DNA of 64,000 nt, taken from Acholeplasmataceae bacterium UBA4853 (GTDB lineage: Bacteria; Bacillota_I; Bacilli_A; Acholeplasmatales; Acholeplasmataceae). Made by a program: the position numbers and the translations under genes. The notes below the pieces were generated by a model, which searched no databases, was not told where the DNA came from, and saw nothing but the letters and a program-made list of their open reading frames with translations. Of this stretch, positions 17,775-26,863 are shown piece after piece. How positions within the stretch are numbered: position 1 is the stretch's first letter; every line of letters begins with the position of its first letter. The stretch spans positions 28,440-92,439 of the forward strand of contig DHEJ01000003.1 of the NCBI GenBank assembly GCA_002399815.1. Reading direction: 5' to 3'.

Positions 17775-18383
17775 ATGTTTGGACCAGATATATCGTTATG
17801 GATGACAGAATGGGTTATTATTGGTGGTGGTGTTTTACTTTTAGTGATTTTAATCATGTTAATGTTAAAACCTAAGAAAAAAACATTGGTAAAACCAAGT
17901 AATACTCAAACAAGTAAACCAGTAAGTTCAAGTAGTGTGAATCAAGCTCCAGTTAAACCAGACAAAGAAGTAATAGCTGTAAAAACTGAAGCAAAGGCTG
18001 TTGAACAAAAAACAGTTAAATCTGAGGAACAAGCAGTTGTTCCTGAAAAACAAGAAACAACGACTAAAGCACCTGAAGTTAAAGCTGTTAAAGAAGAAAA
18101 AGTTGTTGAAGTTGCTAAAAAGGAACCTGAAACAGTAGAAAAGACTGCTGAAAAAGTTGCTAAACCTGCGAAGTATCATATTTCTCAAAATAAAGATACT
18201 GATGCAACCCATGCAAATGAATGGCGTGTGCGAAAAGAGGGTTCTAGTAAAACCATCAAATATTTTAATACACAAAAAGAAGCAATTGAATTTGCTGAAA
18301 AACTTGCTGAGAATCAAGATTCATCCATTGTAATTCATAAAAAAGATGGATCAATTAGAAAACAAAACTACACGAAAAAATGA
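17775..18383 (+). CDS. membrane-anchored DUF2188 domain protein with a Lys/Glu/Val-rich linker
   Basis: A 202-residue protein in three parts. There is one transmembrane helix near the N-terminus (about 12-34) followed by KPKKK. Next is a low-complexity region of about 100 residues rich in Lys, Glu, Val and Ala. The C-terminal DUF2188 domain (about 134-202) has EWRVRKEGSSKTIKYFNTQ and AIEFAEKLAENQ. DUF2188 domains are small, repeat-like modules of unknown role found in stress-associated and surface proteins. With a basic stretch after the helix, the domain is probably cytoplasmic. A clear RBS (AAGGGGG) and a strong terminator flank it, so it is monocistronic. Confidence 0.75.
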   Translation: MFGPDISLWMTEWVIIGGGVLLLVILIMLMLKPKKKTLVKPSNTQTSKPVSSSSVNQAPVKPDKEVIAVKTEAKAVEQKTVKSEEQAVVPEKQETTTKAPEVKAVKEEKVVEVAKKEPETVEKTAEKVAKPAKYHISQNKDTDATHANEWRVRKEGSSKTIKYFNTQKEAIEFAEKLAENQDSSIVIHKKDGSIRKQNYTKK

Positions 18384-18390
18384 TTTTTAT

Positions 18391-18413
18391 AACCTCCTTA
18401 GGGAGGTTTTTTT
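18391..18413 (+). terminator. rho-independent terminator
   Basis: AACCTCC pairs with GGAGGTT around a short loop (18391-18408) and is followed by a T run. It closes the DUF2188 gene. Confidence 0.9.
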
Positions 18414-18470
18414 CTTTTATGATACAATAATATAGTGTGACATAACTATTTAAGAAAGATGAGTAATTAG

Positions 18471-19253
18471 ATGAACAACAATCAAAAATTAATGAGATTA
18501 GGCGATATAATTTATGCATTTGACTCTGATGAAAGTTTTAGTCATTTAAAATTAACTGGTAGCTCAGCATTTCAGTTTTTAATTCCTAATATGACGTATG
18601 TAAATACGGATTTATCCTTCGATTTACATTCAAATTTAAGTATTTCTGAATTGAATCATTTACGTAGTCATATTGTAAGTAACTTACCAAAAATACTTCA
18701 AAAAAAGAACTTTTCATTGGATTTAAAGAAAAGTAAAATAACTACATATGAAGATATGTTTGTGGTTAAAGATGATCAATATAAAATGAATTTTACGCTT
18801 AGATTTGATTATTTAAATAGAGTACATATTTTAAATCCTGAATACTATGCACGAAAAGATGAGATATTTTTAGATCTACATATCAATGCATTATCCATGC
18901 TAGAAAATTATGCAAGATATTTTATAGAAGTTATGTATGATGGTATGGATACAACCATATTAGATGAGATTATTAAGGCTAAAAAGATTCTGCCACAACA
19001 ATATCCATTCATTCGTAAAATCATGTGCTTCTATGAGTCCCTTCAAAAAGATTTTAAAAAGCATAAATTAGATCCTAAATATGATGAGTTATTTAATATC
19101 CTTACAACCTATTCAGCAAATGAACTAGAATATATTAAAGCATTTGAGCAAGGGTTATATAAGCCTGAATTATTACTAGGAGAAACACTTTCAAAATCGA
19201 TCCAAAAACATCCCAAAGCACTACAAATCGCTAAATCGAGGTTAAAATATTGA
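18471..19253 (+). CDS. uncharacterised protein, possibly a divergent AbiEii/AbiGii-like nucleotidyltransferase
   Basis: A 260-residue protein I cannot place firmly. The order of elements recalls AbiEii-type toxins: LTGSSAFQFL (about 27-36) like the GGTAL nucleotide-binding motif, TDLSFDL (about 45-51) like the EDLDFDL metal site, KMNFTLRFDYL (about 107-117) like the third strand, then a helical C-terminal half. In this alignment the second metal Asp would be Ser, so any activity is doubtful. No antitoxin-like partner is adjacent. The gene overlaps the next by four bases (TTGA), which suggests co-translation with the luciferase-like oxidoreductase. It is a real gene; the family call is weak. 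Confidence 0.7.
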   Translation: MNNNQKLMRLGDIIYAFDSDESFSHLKLTGSSAFQFLIPNMTYVNTDLSFDLHSNLSISELNHLRSHIVSNLPKILQKKNFSLDLKKSKITTYEDMFVVKDDQYKMNFTLRFDYLNRVHILNPEYYARKDEIFLDLHINALSMLENYARYFIEVMYDGMDTTILDEIIKAKKILPQQYPFIRKIMCFYESLQKDFKKHKLDPKYDELFNILTTYSANELEYIKAFEQGLYKPELLLGETLSKSIQKHPKALQIAKSRLKY

Positions 19254-20293
19254 AAAAATTTACATTTGGATTAACTACATTTCTTGAATCAGGTGTTGAT
19301 GAAGCAAGTGGTATGATTTCCCATGAAGAAAGATTGAATCAAGCAATTGATGAAATCGTATTAGCTGATCAAGTTGGATTAGATTTTTATGGTATTGGTG
19401 AGCATCATCGATATGAATATGCAGCATCTGCACCGGAAATCATTTTAGCTGCAGCTGCAAAATTAACAAAACATATCGGGTTAGGAAGTGCAGTAACTGT
19501 CTTATCAAGTGCTGACCCTGTCAGAGTGTATGAATCGTTTGCAACACTTGATTTACTAAGTGGTGGTAGAGCAGAAATTATGGCAGGTAGAGGTTCTTTT
19601 ATTGAATCATTTCCTTTATTTGGTTATGAACTTGATGATTATCAAACATTATTTACTGAAAAATTAGATTTTTTACTTAAGATTAGAGAAGATGCCCATG
19701 TGAAGTGGCAAGGAGGAAAGCATACACAAAGATTAGATGGTAATGGTGTTTATCCAAGAAGTAAACAAGACAAACTAAAAGTAAGTATTGCTGTTGGTGG
19801 TACACAAGCATCAATTGTTCGAGCAGCAAAACTTGGTTTACCTATGGTACTTGCAATTATTGGTGGAAATCCTATAAGATTTAAACCTTTGGTTGATTTA
19901 TATAAACATTATTACTTAGAGGCAGGACATGATGAAGCTTTAATGGAAATCGGTATACATGCTCATGGTATGATTACAGATCAAAACCCAAGTGATTTAA
20001 TTGAAAGATATTTTATTCCACATCATGCTAGTTTTAAAAAGATTGGTCAAGAGCGTGGTTGGCAAGAAAAATCTAAACAAGAATATTTAGATAATATTAA
20101 ATATGGACCACTCTTTGTTGGTGGTGTTGAAGAAGTTACACATAGAATCTTAAAAACCATAGAAGGATTAGGGATTAATCGATTTTTACTGCATACACCA
20201 GGTGCTTTAATGCCTCATGAAGACGTATTAAAAACAATAGAATTATTTGGAACTAAAGTTGTTCCGGTTTTAAAAGAAAAACTGCAAAAATAG
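19250..20293 (+). CDS. luciferase-like (LLM class) flavin-dependent oxidoreductase
   Basis: A 347-residue TIM-barrel of the bacterial luciferase-like superfamily. It has QAIDEIVLADQVGLDFYGIGEHH (about 28-50), PEIILAAAAKLTKHIGLGSAV (about 60-80), VLSSADPVRVYESFATLDLLS and GRAEIMAGRGSF, the FMN/F420-phosphate region, plus a C-terminal HTPGALMPHEDVLKTIELF. Members reduce or oxidise small substrates with FMN; the substrate here is unknown. The start is TTG at 19250 within the preceding stop, a four-base overlap. Length is normal. Confidence 0.88.
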   Translation: MKKFTFGLTTFLESGVDEASGMISHEERLNQAIDEIVLADQVGLDFYGIGEHHRYEYAASAPEIILAAAAKLTKHIGLGSAVTVLSSADPVRVYESFATLDLLSGGRAEIMAGRGSFIESFPLFGYELDDYQTLFTEKLDFLLKIREDAHVKWQGGKHTQRLDGNGVYPRSKQDKLKVSIAVGGTQASIVRAAKLGLPMVLAIIGGNPIRFKPLVDLYKHYYLEAGHDEALMEIGIHAHGMITDQNPSDLIERYFIPHHASFKKIGQERGWQEKSKQEYLDNIKYGPLFVGGVEEVTHRILKTIEGLGINRFLLHTPGALMPHEDVLKTIELFGTKVVPVLKEKLQK

Positions 20294-20313
20294 AGGTTTA
20301 AAAATAAAGTTAT

Positions 20314-21612
20314 ATGGCATTAATCATATTTTCATTAACACTTTTTTTAATGATGCTTTCACTCATATTTGTACCAAAGATTTACCTATTTAAAACGCAC
20401 TTTAATACACATTGGATGATTGTATTATTTGGTGCTTTAATGATGCTTTTATTCAATCAAGTATCTTTAAATGAAGTGTTTAATTTAATGTTTTCTGATC
20501 AAGCGATGAATCCGATTAAACTTATTACATTATTTATCTTTCTAACGGTTATTTCATTATTTTTAGATGAAATAGGATTTTTTAAATGGTTTGCATATAA
20601 GTTTATTAATAAATCTAGTGGTAAACAATGGAAAGTATTTATTTCAATTTATGTTTTAACATCAATTTTAACTGTATTTACTTCAAATGATATTATTATT
20701 TTAACTTTAACACCTTTAATTATCTACTTTTCTAAGAATGTAAAGATTAATCCCTTACCTTATTTATTTGGTGTTTTAACAGCTGCAAATACTTGGAGTA
20801 TTATGCTTGTTATTGGTAATCCAACCAATATTTATTTAGCAAGTGCACTTGGTGTTGATTTTATGACATATTTAGGTGTTATGTGGTTACCTGGTTTAGT
20901 TGCTGGAGTAAGTGGTTTCTTAATGATTTCATTCATCTTTAAAAAACAACTTTCTAAAGAAATTGGTACTGTTGAAGGTTCGGTTGTTTTAAAAGAACCA
21001 TTACTAGTTATTTTAGGTATTATCCATTTGTTTTTATGTATCGTTTTAATGGCAATTTCTAATTATATTCAATTAGAGATGTGGTTAATTACAGTTGTCA
21101 TTGCAGTTTCAATTACGGTTATGGGAACCCTATATTTAGTGATTAAAAAATTGCCATTGAGTCCAATTATTTTAACGTATCAAAAAGCACCATGGTCATT
21201 TATTCCAATGATTTTAGGTATGTTTATTTTAATTATTGGTATTACTAATCAAGGTGTTACACAGTCTATTGGAGAGTTTTTAAATCTCTTTGATCCGATT
21301 TATGGATATGGGGTATCTGCACATATAATCAGTAATCTTACCAATAATCAACCAATGAGTATGTTATATGCTCAAATATTATCGAATCAAACTGTTAATC
21401 TTCAATTGTATCAAAGAATGTATGCAAGTATTATAGGTTCTAATACCGGAGTTCTTTTAACACCATTTGGAGCACTTGCCGGGTTAATGTGGTTTGAAAT
21501 GCTTAAAAAGTTTAAAGTTGATCTTGATTTTTTAAAGTATATTAAAGTTATGTTACCTACCGGTTTAATTGTTTTAGGTTTAACGCTTTTAACACTAAGT
21601 TTTATGATTTAG
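20314..21612 (+). CDS. ArsB/NhaD-superfamily anion permease
   Basis: A 432-residue protein with about eleven transmembrane helices. The conserved region VFTSNDIIILTLTPLIIY (about 126-143) matches the SNDxxxLxLTP motif of ArsB/SLC13-type carriers, and TAANTWSIMLVIGNPTNIYLA (about 157-177) is the second, GNPTN-containing half-site. This family includes arsenite, Na+/H+ and organic anion carriers; no arsR or arsC is nearby, so arsenic transport is not implied. The ribosome binding site is weak. It follows the LLM oxidoreductase by 20 bases and is probably in the same transcript. Confidence 0.8.
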   Translation: MALIIFSLTLFLMMLSLIFVPKIYLFKTHFNTHWMIVLFGALMMLLFNQVSLNEVFNLMFSDQAMNPIKLITLFIFLTVISLFLDEIGFFKWFAYKFINKSSGKQWKVFISIYVLTSILTVFTSNDIIILTLTPLIIYFSKNVKINPLPYLFGVLTAANTWSIMLVIGNPTNIYLASALGVDFMTYLGVMWLPGLVAGVSGFLMISFIFKKQLSKEIGTVEGSVVLKEPLLVILGIIHLFLCIVLMAISNYIQLEMWLITVVIAVSITVMGTLYLVIKKLPLSPIILTYQKAPWSFIPMILGMFILIIGITNQGVTQSIGEFLNLFDPIYGYGVSAHIISNLTNNQPMSMLYAQILSNQTVNLQLYQRMYASIIGSNTGVLLTPFGALAGLMWFEMLKKFKVDLDFLKYIKVMLPTGLIVLGLTLLTLSFMI

Positions 21613-21646
21613 TATGATAAAATACAGTTAAAGGTGGGTGATTAGT

Positions 21647-22279
21647 ATGAAGATAGCCATAATTGGTGCTTCTGGATTTGTTGGTAGAGCAATTGTTAAA
21701 GAGACGTTAAATGCAAAACATTTTGTATTAGCTATCTCAAGATCTGGTAAGTTTGATAATGATCCAAATTTAGTTAGTTTACATTGTGATATATTTAATG
21801 AAACAGATTTATACGAGTCACTAAAAAATGTGGATGTAGTCATTTCTGCATATAATTCAGGTTGGAGTAATCCTAATTTATATAATGAGTTTATTGAAGG
21901 TAATAAACATATCATCAATGTAATTAAAAAATTAAATAAAAGAATAATTATTGTTGGTGGTGCGTCCAGTTTATTACTATCAAACAATGAACCTTTAATG
22001 TCTCAAATGGCACCTGATTGGAAAGAAAAGGTTAAGGGTGCATTTGACTTACTGTTCATGCTTAGAAAAGATGAATCTTTCTTATGGACATTTGTTTCTC
22101 CTGCAACTGAAATTTTACCACTTGAAATACATGAGAAGTATAATGTTGGTGGAGATTATGTACTTTATAATGCAAAAGGAAAATCACAAATTACGGTTGC
22201 TGATTTAGCACATTTTATCGTTCATAGAGCAATCCATGATAATAACATCCATAAGCGTTTAACACTTTGTAACATCTAA
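21647..22279 (+). CDS. NAD(P)-binding Rossmann-fold protein (atypical SDR, YwnB-like)
   Basis: A 210-residue protein starting at the ATG at 21647 with AAGGTGGG at 21631-21638; an in-frame GTG at 21638 lies inside that ribosome binding site and is unlikely. The dinucleotide loop is KIAIIGASGFVGRAI (2-16) with a full GxxGxxG. VVISAYNSGW and IIIVGGASSLL are the later core strands, and TFVSPATEILP ends the core. It closely resembles the product of 38926-39567 in this window; the two are paralogues. Relatives are annotated as NAD(P)H-binding reductases of unknown substrate. A strong terminator follows. Confidence 0.8.
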   Translation: MKIAIIGASGFVGRAIVKETLNAKHFVLAISRSGKFDNDPNLVSLHCDIFNETDLYESLKNVDVVISAYNSGWSNPNLYNEFIEGNKHIINVIKKLNKRIIIVGGASSLLLSNNEPLMSQMAPDWKEKVKGAFDLLFMLRKDESFLWTFVSPATEILPLEIHEKYNVGGDYVLYNAKGKSQITVADLAHFIVHRAIHDNNIHKRLTLCNI

Positions 22280-22292
22280 ATAAAATAAATAT

Positions 22293-22336
22293 AAGCACTG
22301 ACTTCAAATTTGAAATTTTAAGTTAGTGCTTTTTTA
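22293..22336 (+). terminator. rho-independent terminator
   Basis: AAGCACTGACTT (22293-22304) pairs with AAGTTAGTGCTT (22320-22331), one mismatch, and is followed by TTTTT. It isolates the upstream genes from the alpha-glucan block. The rest of the 233-base gap holds the operator and promoter of glgP. Confidence 0.88.
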
Positions 22337-22429
22337 TATATTCGACTTATTTAAGTGACATTTTATAAATAAACACATATAAATACTTCAAATCTCATTA
22401 TTTTCGATAATTAATTATGAAACATATAA

Positions 22430-22443
22430 TGAAAACGGTTGCA
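22430..22443 (+). promoter_or_regulatory. cre-like LacI-family operator before glgP
   Basis: TGAAAACGGTTGCA matches the catabolite-responsive-element consensus TGWNANCGNTNWCA at every fixed position but one (G where W is expected near the 3' end). It lies 70 bases before the glgP ATG and upstream of an extended -10. A LacI/CcpA-family regulator is encoded within the same block (26862-27833), so it is the natural candidate to bind here. Confidence 0.65.
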
Positions 22444-22465
22444 CAAGAAAAGGGTCACCATCTTA

Positions 22466-22474
22466 TGGTAAAAT
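22466..22474 (+). promoter_or_regulatory. extended -10 promoter of glgP
   Basis: TGG-TAAAAT is an extended -10 with five of six hexamer matches. The glgP ATG is 38 bases downstream with AAAGGAAA as ribosome binding site. The cre-like operator ends 22 bases upstream, in the -35 region, where a bound repressor would block polymerase. Confidence 0.5.
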
Positions 22475-22512
22475 ACTTATGGTTTTGATGAACTTAAGAA
22501 AGGAAACGTGCT

Positions 22513-24891
22513 ATGGAAAACCTATTTATGAATAAAGATACCTTCAAAGGTGCATATGTTTTAACCTTAAAGCATCTATTTGACAAAAAGATTGGTGATG
22601 CAACGATTTATGAAAGATATGCAACACTAGCAGCTTTACTGAATAAACAATTTGATTTTGACTATGAAAATACATCTAAATATGTAGATGATAATAATTT
22701 AAAGAAAACCATTTATTTTTCAATGGAATTCTTAATGGGTCGTTTAATTACTTCAAACTTAATGAATGCTGGACATGCAGATGTTGTTAAAGCTGCATTT
22801 AATGATTTTGGTTATGATTTAAATGAAATTGAACTTGCTGAAACTGATGCCGGTTTAGGTAATGGTGGTTTGGGTAGATTAGCTGCATGTTTCTTAGATT
22901 CAGCAGCATCCTTAGGATTACCATTATATGGTAACTCTATCCGATATAAAAAAGGATTTTTTATCCAAAAAATTGAAAATGATCAACAAAAAGAATACCC
23001 TGATAACTGGCTAGATAAACGTTTTTATTGGGAAGAAAGAAAAGACTCAGAAGCAATTGAAATTCCTTATTTCGGTTATGTAAAAGATACAAAATTAATT
23101 GATCCTGTATGGGTTAAAGCTGTACCTTATGATGTAAAAGTTGTTGGTGCCCAAAATGGTGTGATTACACATCTTCGTTTATGGGCAACAGAAAAATCAA
23201 GTAAACATCCATACCATGACCATGAATACTTAACCATGGTAGATAAGATTACTGAATCTTTATATCCTGATGATTCCACAGAAGAAGGAAAAATCATCCG
23301 TTTACAACAACAATACTTATTTTCAGCAGCTGGTATTAAATCTGCTATTCTAGAACACAAAAGATTAGGTAGAGATGTCAGAGATTTAGCAAATTACTAT
23401 ACATTCCAAGTAAATGATACCCATCCAACCTTAATTATTCCCGAACTTATGAGAATATTAATGGATGAAGAAGGTTTAGGTTATGATGAATCATGGTCAA
23501 TTGTAAATCATACAGTTGCATATACAAACCATACGATTTTAGCAGAAGCACTTGAAAAATGGAATATTAAAATCTTTAGAAGATTATTACCAAGAATTTT
23601 TGAAATTATTCAGGAAATGAATCGACGCTTTAAAATCTTACTAGAAGAAAAAGGCGTCAATCATGAGAAGATGTATCAAATGCAACTTATCGGTACTAAC
23701 AACGTACGTATGGCGAACATTTGTATATATGGTTCATATTCAGTTAATGGTGTTGCACAATTACATACAGACATCTTAAAAGATATTGAATTAAAAGATT
23801 TCTATGATTTATATCCAGAAAAGTTCAATAATAAAACTAATGGTATTACACACCGTCGTTGGTTATTATATACAAACCACGAGTTAGTAGAAATCCTTGA
23901 TAGTTTATTAGGTGTTAAATGGCATAAAGATTTATCTTTAATTAAAGAGTTTGAAAAATTTGCTGATGATGCTAAAGTTCAAAAACAAGTTAAGGAAATG
24001 AAACTTGCTAAAAAGCGTGCATTAATTGAAAAGATTAAAAATGATGTAGGTGTTGAATTGAATGAAAATGCTATTTTCGACATTCAAATTAAACGTCTAC
24101 ATGAATACAAACGCCAATTACTTAATGCTTTACATATCATTTATCTATATTTAAGATTGAAAAATGATAAAGCATTTAGAAAAAACTTCTATCCTCAAAA
24201 CTTTATCTTTGGAGCAAAAGCAGCACCATCATATATTATGGCCAAAGGTATTATTGAATTAATCAATAAAATGTCTCATGTCATTAACAATGACCCTGAA
24301 ACCAATGAGTTATTAAAAGTTGTTTTTGTTGAAAACTATAATGTTACATATGCTGAATTCTTATTCCCGGGAGCGGATTTATCCGAACAAATTTCTACAG
24401 CATCAAAAGAAGCTAGTGGAACTGGTAATATGAAGTTTATGTTAAATGGTGCAATTACAATTGGTACTCTAGATGGAGCAAACGTTGAAATTGTTAAGGA
24501 AGCTGGAGAAGAAAATGCTATTATCTTTGGTATGACTGCAGCAGAAGTAACAAGAAGATACCGTGAAAACGGATATAAACCTCGTGAAATCTATGAAAAA
24601 GATCAAAGATTAAAAGATGTATTTGAATTTATCAAGTCTTTAACATCGAATCCAACACACTTTGACTTCATTACACATAACTTATTAACATCTGACTACT
24701 TCTTTGTAATGGCTGATTTTGATAGTTATGTAAAAGCTCAAGAAATTGCAAATAAGAAGTATCAAGATCAAAAAACTTGGTGGAAAATGTCGATTAAAAA
24801 TATTGCGAATGCAGGATTCTTCTCATCTGATAGAACAATTGAACAATATAATGATGAAATCTGGCACTTAAAGAAAATTTCATTTAAGTAA
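22513..24891 (+). CDS. glgP: glycogen/maltodextrin phosphorylase
   Basis: A 792-residue GT35 phosphorylase that releases glucose-1-phosphate from alpha-1,4-glucan ends. Landmarks include YFSMEFLMGR (about 69-78), ETDAGLGNGGLGRLAACFLDS, FQVNDTHPTLIIPELMR, and the pyridoxal phosphate site EASGTGNMKFMLNG with Lys641. Length is normal for the bacterial enzyme. It lies behind a cre-like operator, and a terminator follows before glgB, so it can be expressed alone. The cytosolic glucose-1-phosphate could enter glycolysis or UDP-glucose synthesis. Confidence 0.97.
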   Translation: MENLFMNKDTFKGAYVLTLKHLFDKKIGDATIYERYATLAALLNKQFDFDYENTSKYVDDNNLKKTIYFSMEFLMGRLITSNLMNAGHADVVKAAFNDFGYDLNEIELAETDAGLGNGGLGRLAACFLDSAASLGLPLYGNSIRYKKGFFIQKIENDQQKEYPDNWLDKRFYWEERKDSEAIEIPYFGYVKDTKLIDPVWVKAVPYDVKVVGAQNGVITHLRLWATEKSSKHPYHDHEYLTMVDKITESLYPDDSTEEGKIIRLQQQYLFSAAGIKSAILEHKRLGRDVRDLANYYTFQVNDTHPTLIIPELMRILMDEEGLGYDESWSIVNHTVAYTNHTILAEALEKWNIKIFRRLLPRIFEIIQEMNRRFKILLEEKGVNHEKMYQMQLIGTNNVRMANICIYGSYSVNGVAQLHTDILKDIELKDFYDLYPEKFNNKTNGITHRRWLLYTNHELVEILDSLLGVKWHKDLSLIKEFEKFADDAKVQKQVKEMKLAKKRALIEKIKNDVGVELNENAIFDIQIKRLHEYKRQLLNALHIIYLYLRLKNDKAFRKNFYPQNFIFGAKAAPSYIMAKGIIELINKMSHVINNDPETNELLKVVFVENYNVTYAEFLFPGADLSEQISTASKEASGTGNMKFMLNGAITIGTLDGANVEIVKEAGEENAIIFGMTAAEVTRRYRENGYKPREIYEKDQRLKDVFEFIKSLTSNPTHFDFITHNLLTSDYFFVMADFDSYVKAQEIANKKYQDQKTWWKMSIKNIANAGFFSSDRTIEQYNDEIWHLKKISFK

Positions 24892-24901
24892 ATAATTAGT
24901 T

Positions 24902-24937
24902 AAAACTGCCACATTTAAATAAAATGGGCAGTTTTTA
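24902..24937 (+). terminator. rho-independent terminator after glgP
   Basis: AAAACTGCC (24902-24910) pairs with GGCAGTTTT (24927-24935), followed by a short T run. glgB therefore needs its own promoter or readthrough. Confidence 0.88.
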
Positions 24938-24955
24938 TTTACAATTTATTGTAAA
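24938..24955. repeat. perfect 18-base dyad TTTACAAT-TT-ATTGTAAA, candidate operator of glgB
   Basis: An 8-2-8 perfect inverted repeat immediately after the glgP terminator and 42 bases before the glgB ATG. It is too weak (A+T only, except two G/C pairs) and badly placed to be a second terminator, so a protein-binding site is the simplest reading. It does not match the LacI-type cre consensus. Confidence 0.5.
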
Positions 24956-24997
24956 ATAAGATAAAGGGTGAATTTAATAGATAAAGGTGGAGTCATA

Positions 24998-26842
24998 ATG
25001 TCATATACGAATGAACATGTAGATTTATTTTTATTAGGGAAAAACTATTTGTCTCATGAATTTTTAGGTGCACATTTAAATAAAAATGGTGAGAATGAAG
25101 TTGTTTCAACAACATTTACTGTTTATGCGCCAAATGCAGCAGAAGTGAGATTATTATCAAGTGATAACAATTATGAAGGTTGGAAACACGTACTTACCAA
25201 AATACACCCACAAGGCATTTGGTCAATTACAATTCCAAGAAATTTAGAGTGGGTTACTTACCGATATGAAATCCATTTAGGTAATGGAAAAATATTATAT
25301 AAATCAGATCCTTTTGCATATTTTGCTGAGCTAAGACCAGGTAATGCTTCTAAAGTATACGATATTGAAGGTTATGTCTGGAATGATCACGATTGGTTTA
25401 AACAAAAGAAAAAAGTATACCAGGAACCTTTTTTAGTTTATGAAGTTCATTTGGGTTCATGGAAAAAAACATATGGTGAATTTAAAAAATATAATGAAGT
25501 TGTGCATGAACTTATCGCATATGTTAAAGCACACGGGTTTACTCACATTGAATTAATGCCAATCTATGAACATCCACTGGATGACTCATGGGGTTATCAA
25601 GGTACTGGATTTTTTGCTGCCACATCAAGATATGGTGTACCAAAAGATTTAATGTACTTTATTGATCAATGTCACCAAAATCAAATTGGTGTCATTATTG
25701 ACTGGGTTTTGGGTCATATCAATAATGATTCCTTTGGATTAGCTAAGTTTGATGGTACTTACTTATTTGAGTATAATGATAAAAAAAGAAGAGAAAATGT
25801 TACTTGGGGTACTGTGAATTTGGATTTCAATAAAGGTATTTCTCGTAGTTTTATGATGTCTGCATTAACATTTTGGATGGATTATTTTCATGTTGATGGA
25901 TTTAGAATTGATGCTGTTTCCAATTTATTTTATTATTTAGGTAATAAAGATAATGGAAGAAATGAAGAAGCTATTAATTTCTTACAAGAATTATCCAATC
26001 ATCTATTTAAAAAAGATGATCGATTCATCTTTTCTGCTGAAGATTCAACGGATTTTGCTTTAGTAACTGCACCTGTTTTTAATGGTGGAGTCGGGTTTAA
26101 TTATAAGTGGAATATGGGATTTATGAATGATACATTAGAATATTTTAAATTAGATCCTATCTTTAGAAAGTATCACCATGATAAATTAACATTTGGCTTA
26201 GTCTATGCATATAATGAACAGTTTATCCTACCATTTAGTCATGATGAAGTTGTACATTTAAAAGCATCTCTACTAAGTAAGATGCCGGGAACATATGAAC
26301 AAAAGTTTGCTAACTTCAGATTACTTATGACATTTTTCATGACGCATCCAGGTAAAAAGTTACTGTTTATGGGTCAAGAATTTGCACAAGTTGCAGAATG
26401 GGATTTTAAAAAAGAACTCGATTGGAATCTACTGACATATCCAATTCATGATTCTGCAAATCGATACTTTAAAGATTTGGCAAAAGTTTATCGCTATCAT
26501 GATGCATTATATCAATATGATCATGATCCAAAAGGATTTTTATGGTTAATTCCAAACCATAAAGATTCATCAGTTTATGCATATATGCGTTCATCGGATG
26601 CAGAAAATTTAGTTGTTGTATTAAATATGACTCCAAATTACTATGAACATTATGCTGTTGGTGTACCATACTTAGGCGTTTATGAAGAGATCTTAAATTC
26701 AGATAAAGATATTTATGCTGGAAATAACCAGTACAATGGTTTAGGATTAGAAGCACAAGTAGGCGAGCGTAATGGATTTCCTTACCATATATTAGTTAAG
26801 TTAGGTTCCTTAACAGGATTGGTTCTCAAACATAAAAAATAA
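24998..26842 (+). CDS. glgB: 1,4-alpha-glucan branching enzyme
   Basis: A 614-residue GH13 branching enzyme that makes alpha-1,6 branches. I start it at the ATG at 24998 with AAAGGTGG upstream; the frame extends to a GTG at 24968 that lacks support. It has the N-terminal CBM48 region (about 30-120) with TFTVYAPNAAEVRL, then the catalytic barrel with ELMPIYEHPLDDSWGYQ, GFRIDAVS (nucleophile D305), FSAEDS (acid/base E348) and LPFSHDEVVH. Full length for the short-N-terminus type. No glgC or glgA is in this window, so the polymer it branches is made elsewhere or imported. Confidence 0.96.
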   Translation: MSYTNEHVDLFLLGKNYLSHEFLGAHLNKNGENEVVSTTFTVYAPNAAEVRLLSSDNNYEGWKHVLTKIHPQGIWSITIPRNLEWVTYRYEIHLGNGKILYKSDPFAYFAELRPGNASKVYDIEGYVWNDHDWFKQKKKVYQEPFLVYEVHLGSWKKTYGEFKKYNEVVHELIAYVKAHGFTHIELMPIYEHPLDDSWGYQGTGFFAATSRYGVPKDLMYFIDQCHQNQIGVIIDWVLGHINNDSFGLAKFDGTYLFEYNDKKRRENVTWGTVNLDFNKGISRSFMMSALTFWMDYFHVDGFRIDAVSNLFYYLGNKDNGRNEEAINFLQELSNHLFKKDDRFIFSAEDSTDFALVTAPVFNGGVGFNYKWNMGFMNDTLEYFKLDPIFRKYHHDKLTFGLVYAYNEQFILPFSHDEVVHLKASLLSKMPGTYEQKFANFRLLMTFFMTHPGKKLLFMGQEFAQVAEWDFKKELDWNLLTYPIHDSANRYFKDLAKVYRYHDALYQYDHDPKGFLWLIPNHKDSSVYAYMRSSDAENLVVVLNMTPNYYEHYAVGVPYLGVYEEILNSDKDIYAGNNQYNGLGLEAQVGERNGFPYHILVKLGSLTGLVLKHKK

Positions 26843-26863
26843 GAAACCATAATTTGGTTTCTT
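26841..26863. terminator. terminator between glgB and the LacI-family gene, best on the minus strand
   Basis: AAGAAACCA (26841-26849) pairs with TGGTTTCTT (26855-26863). Read on the minus strand it is followed by TATTTTTTA, so it should end the regulator transcript; the plus-strand T tract is poor. The stops of both convergent genes touch the stem. Confidence 0.75.

Noticed and set aside
17928..18317. 129-codon minus-strand open frame rich in Phe and Ser
   Set aside because: It is the mirror of the Lys/Glu-rich linker of the DUF2188 gene; composition is not protein-like and there is no ribosome binding site.
20314..21612. Arsenite resistance operon
   Set aside because: The permease has the ArsB/SLC13 fold motifs, but no arsR, arsC or arsA gene is adjacent, so arsenic specificity is unsupported.
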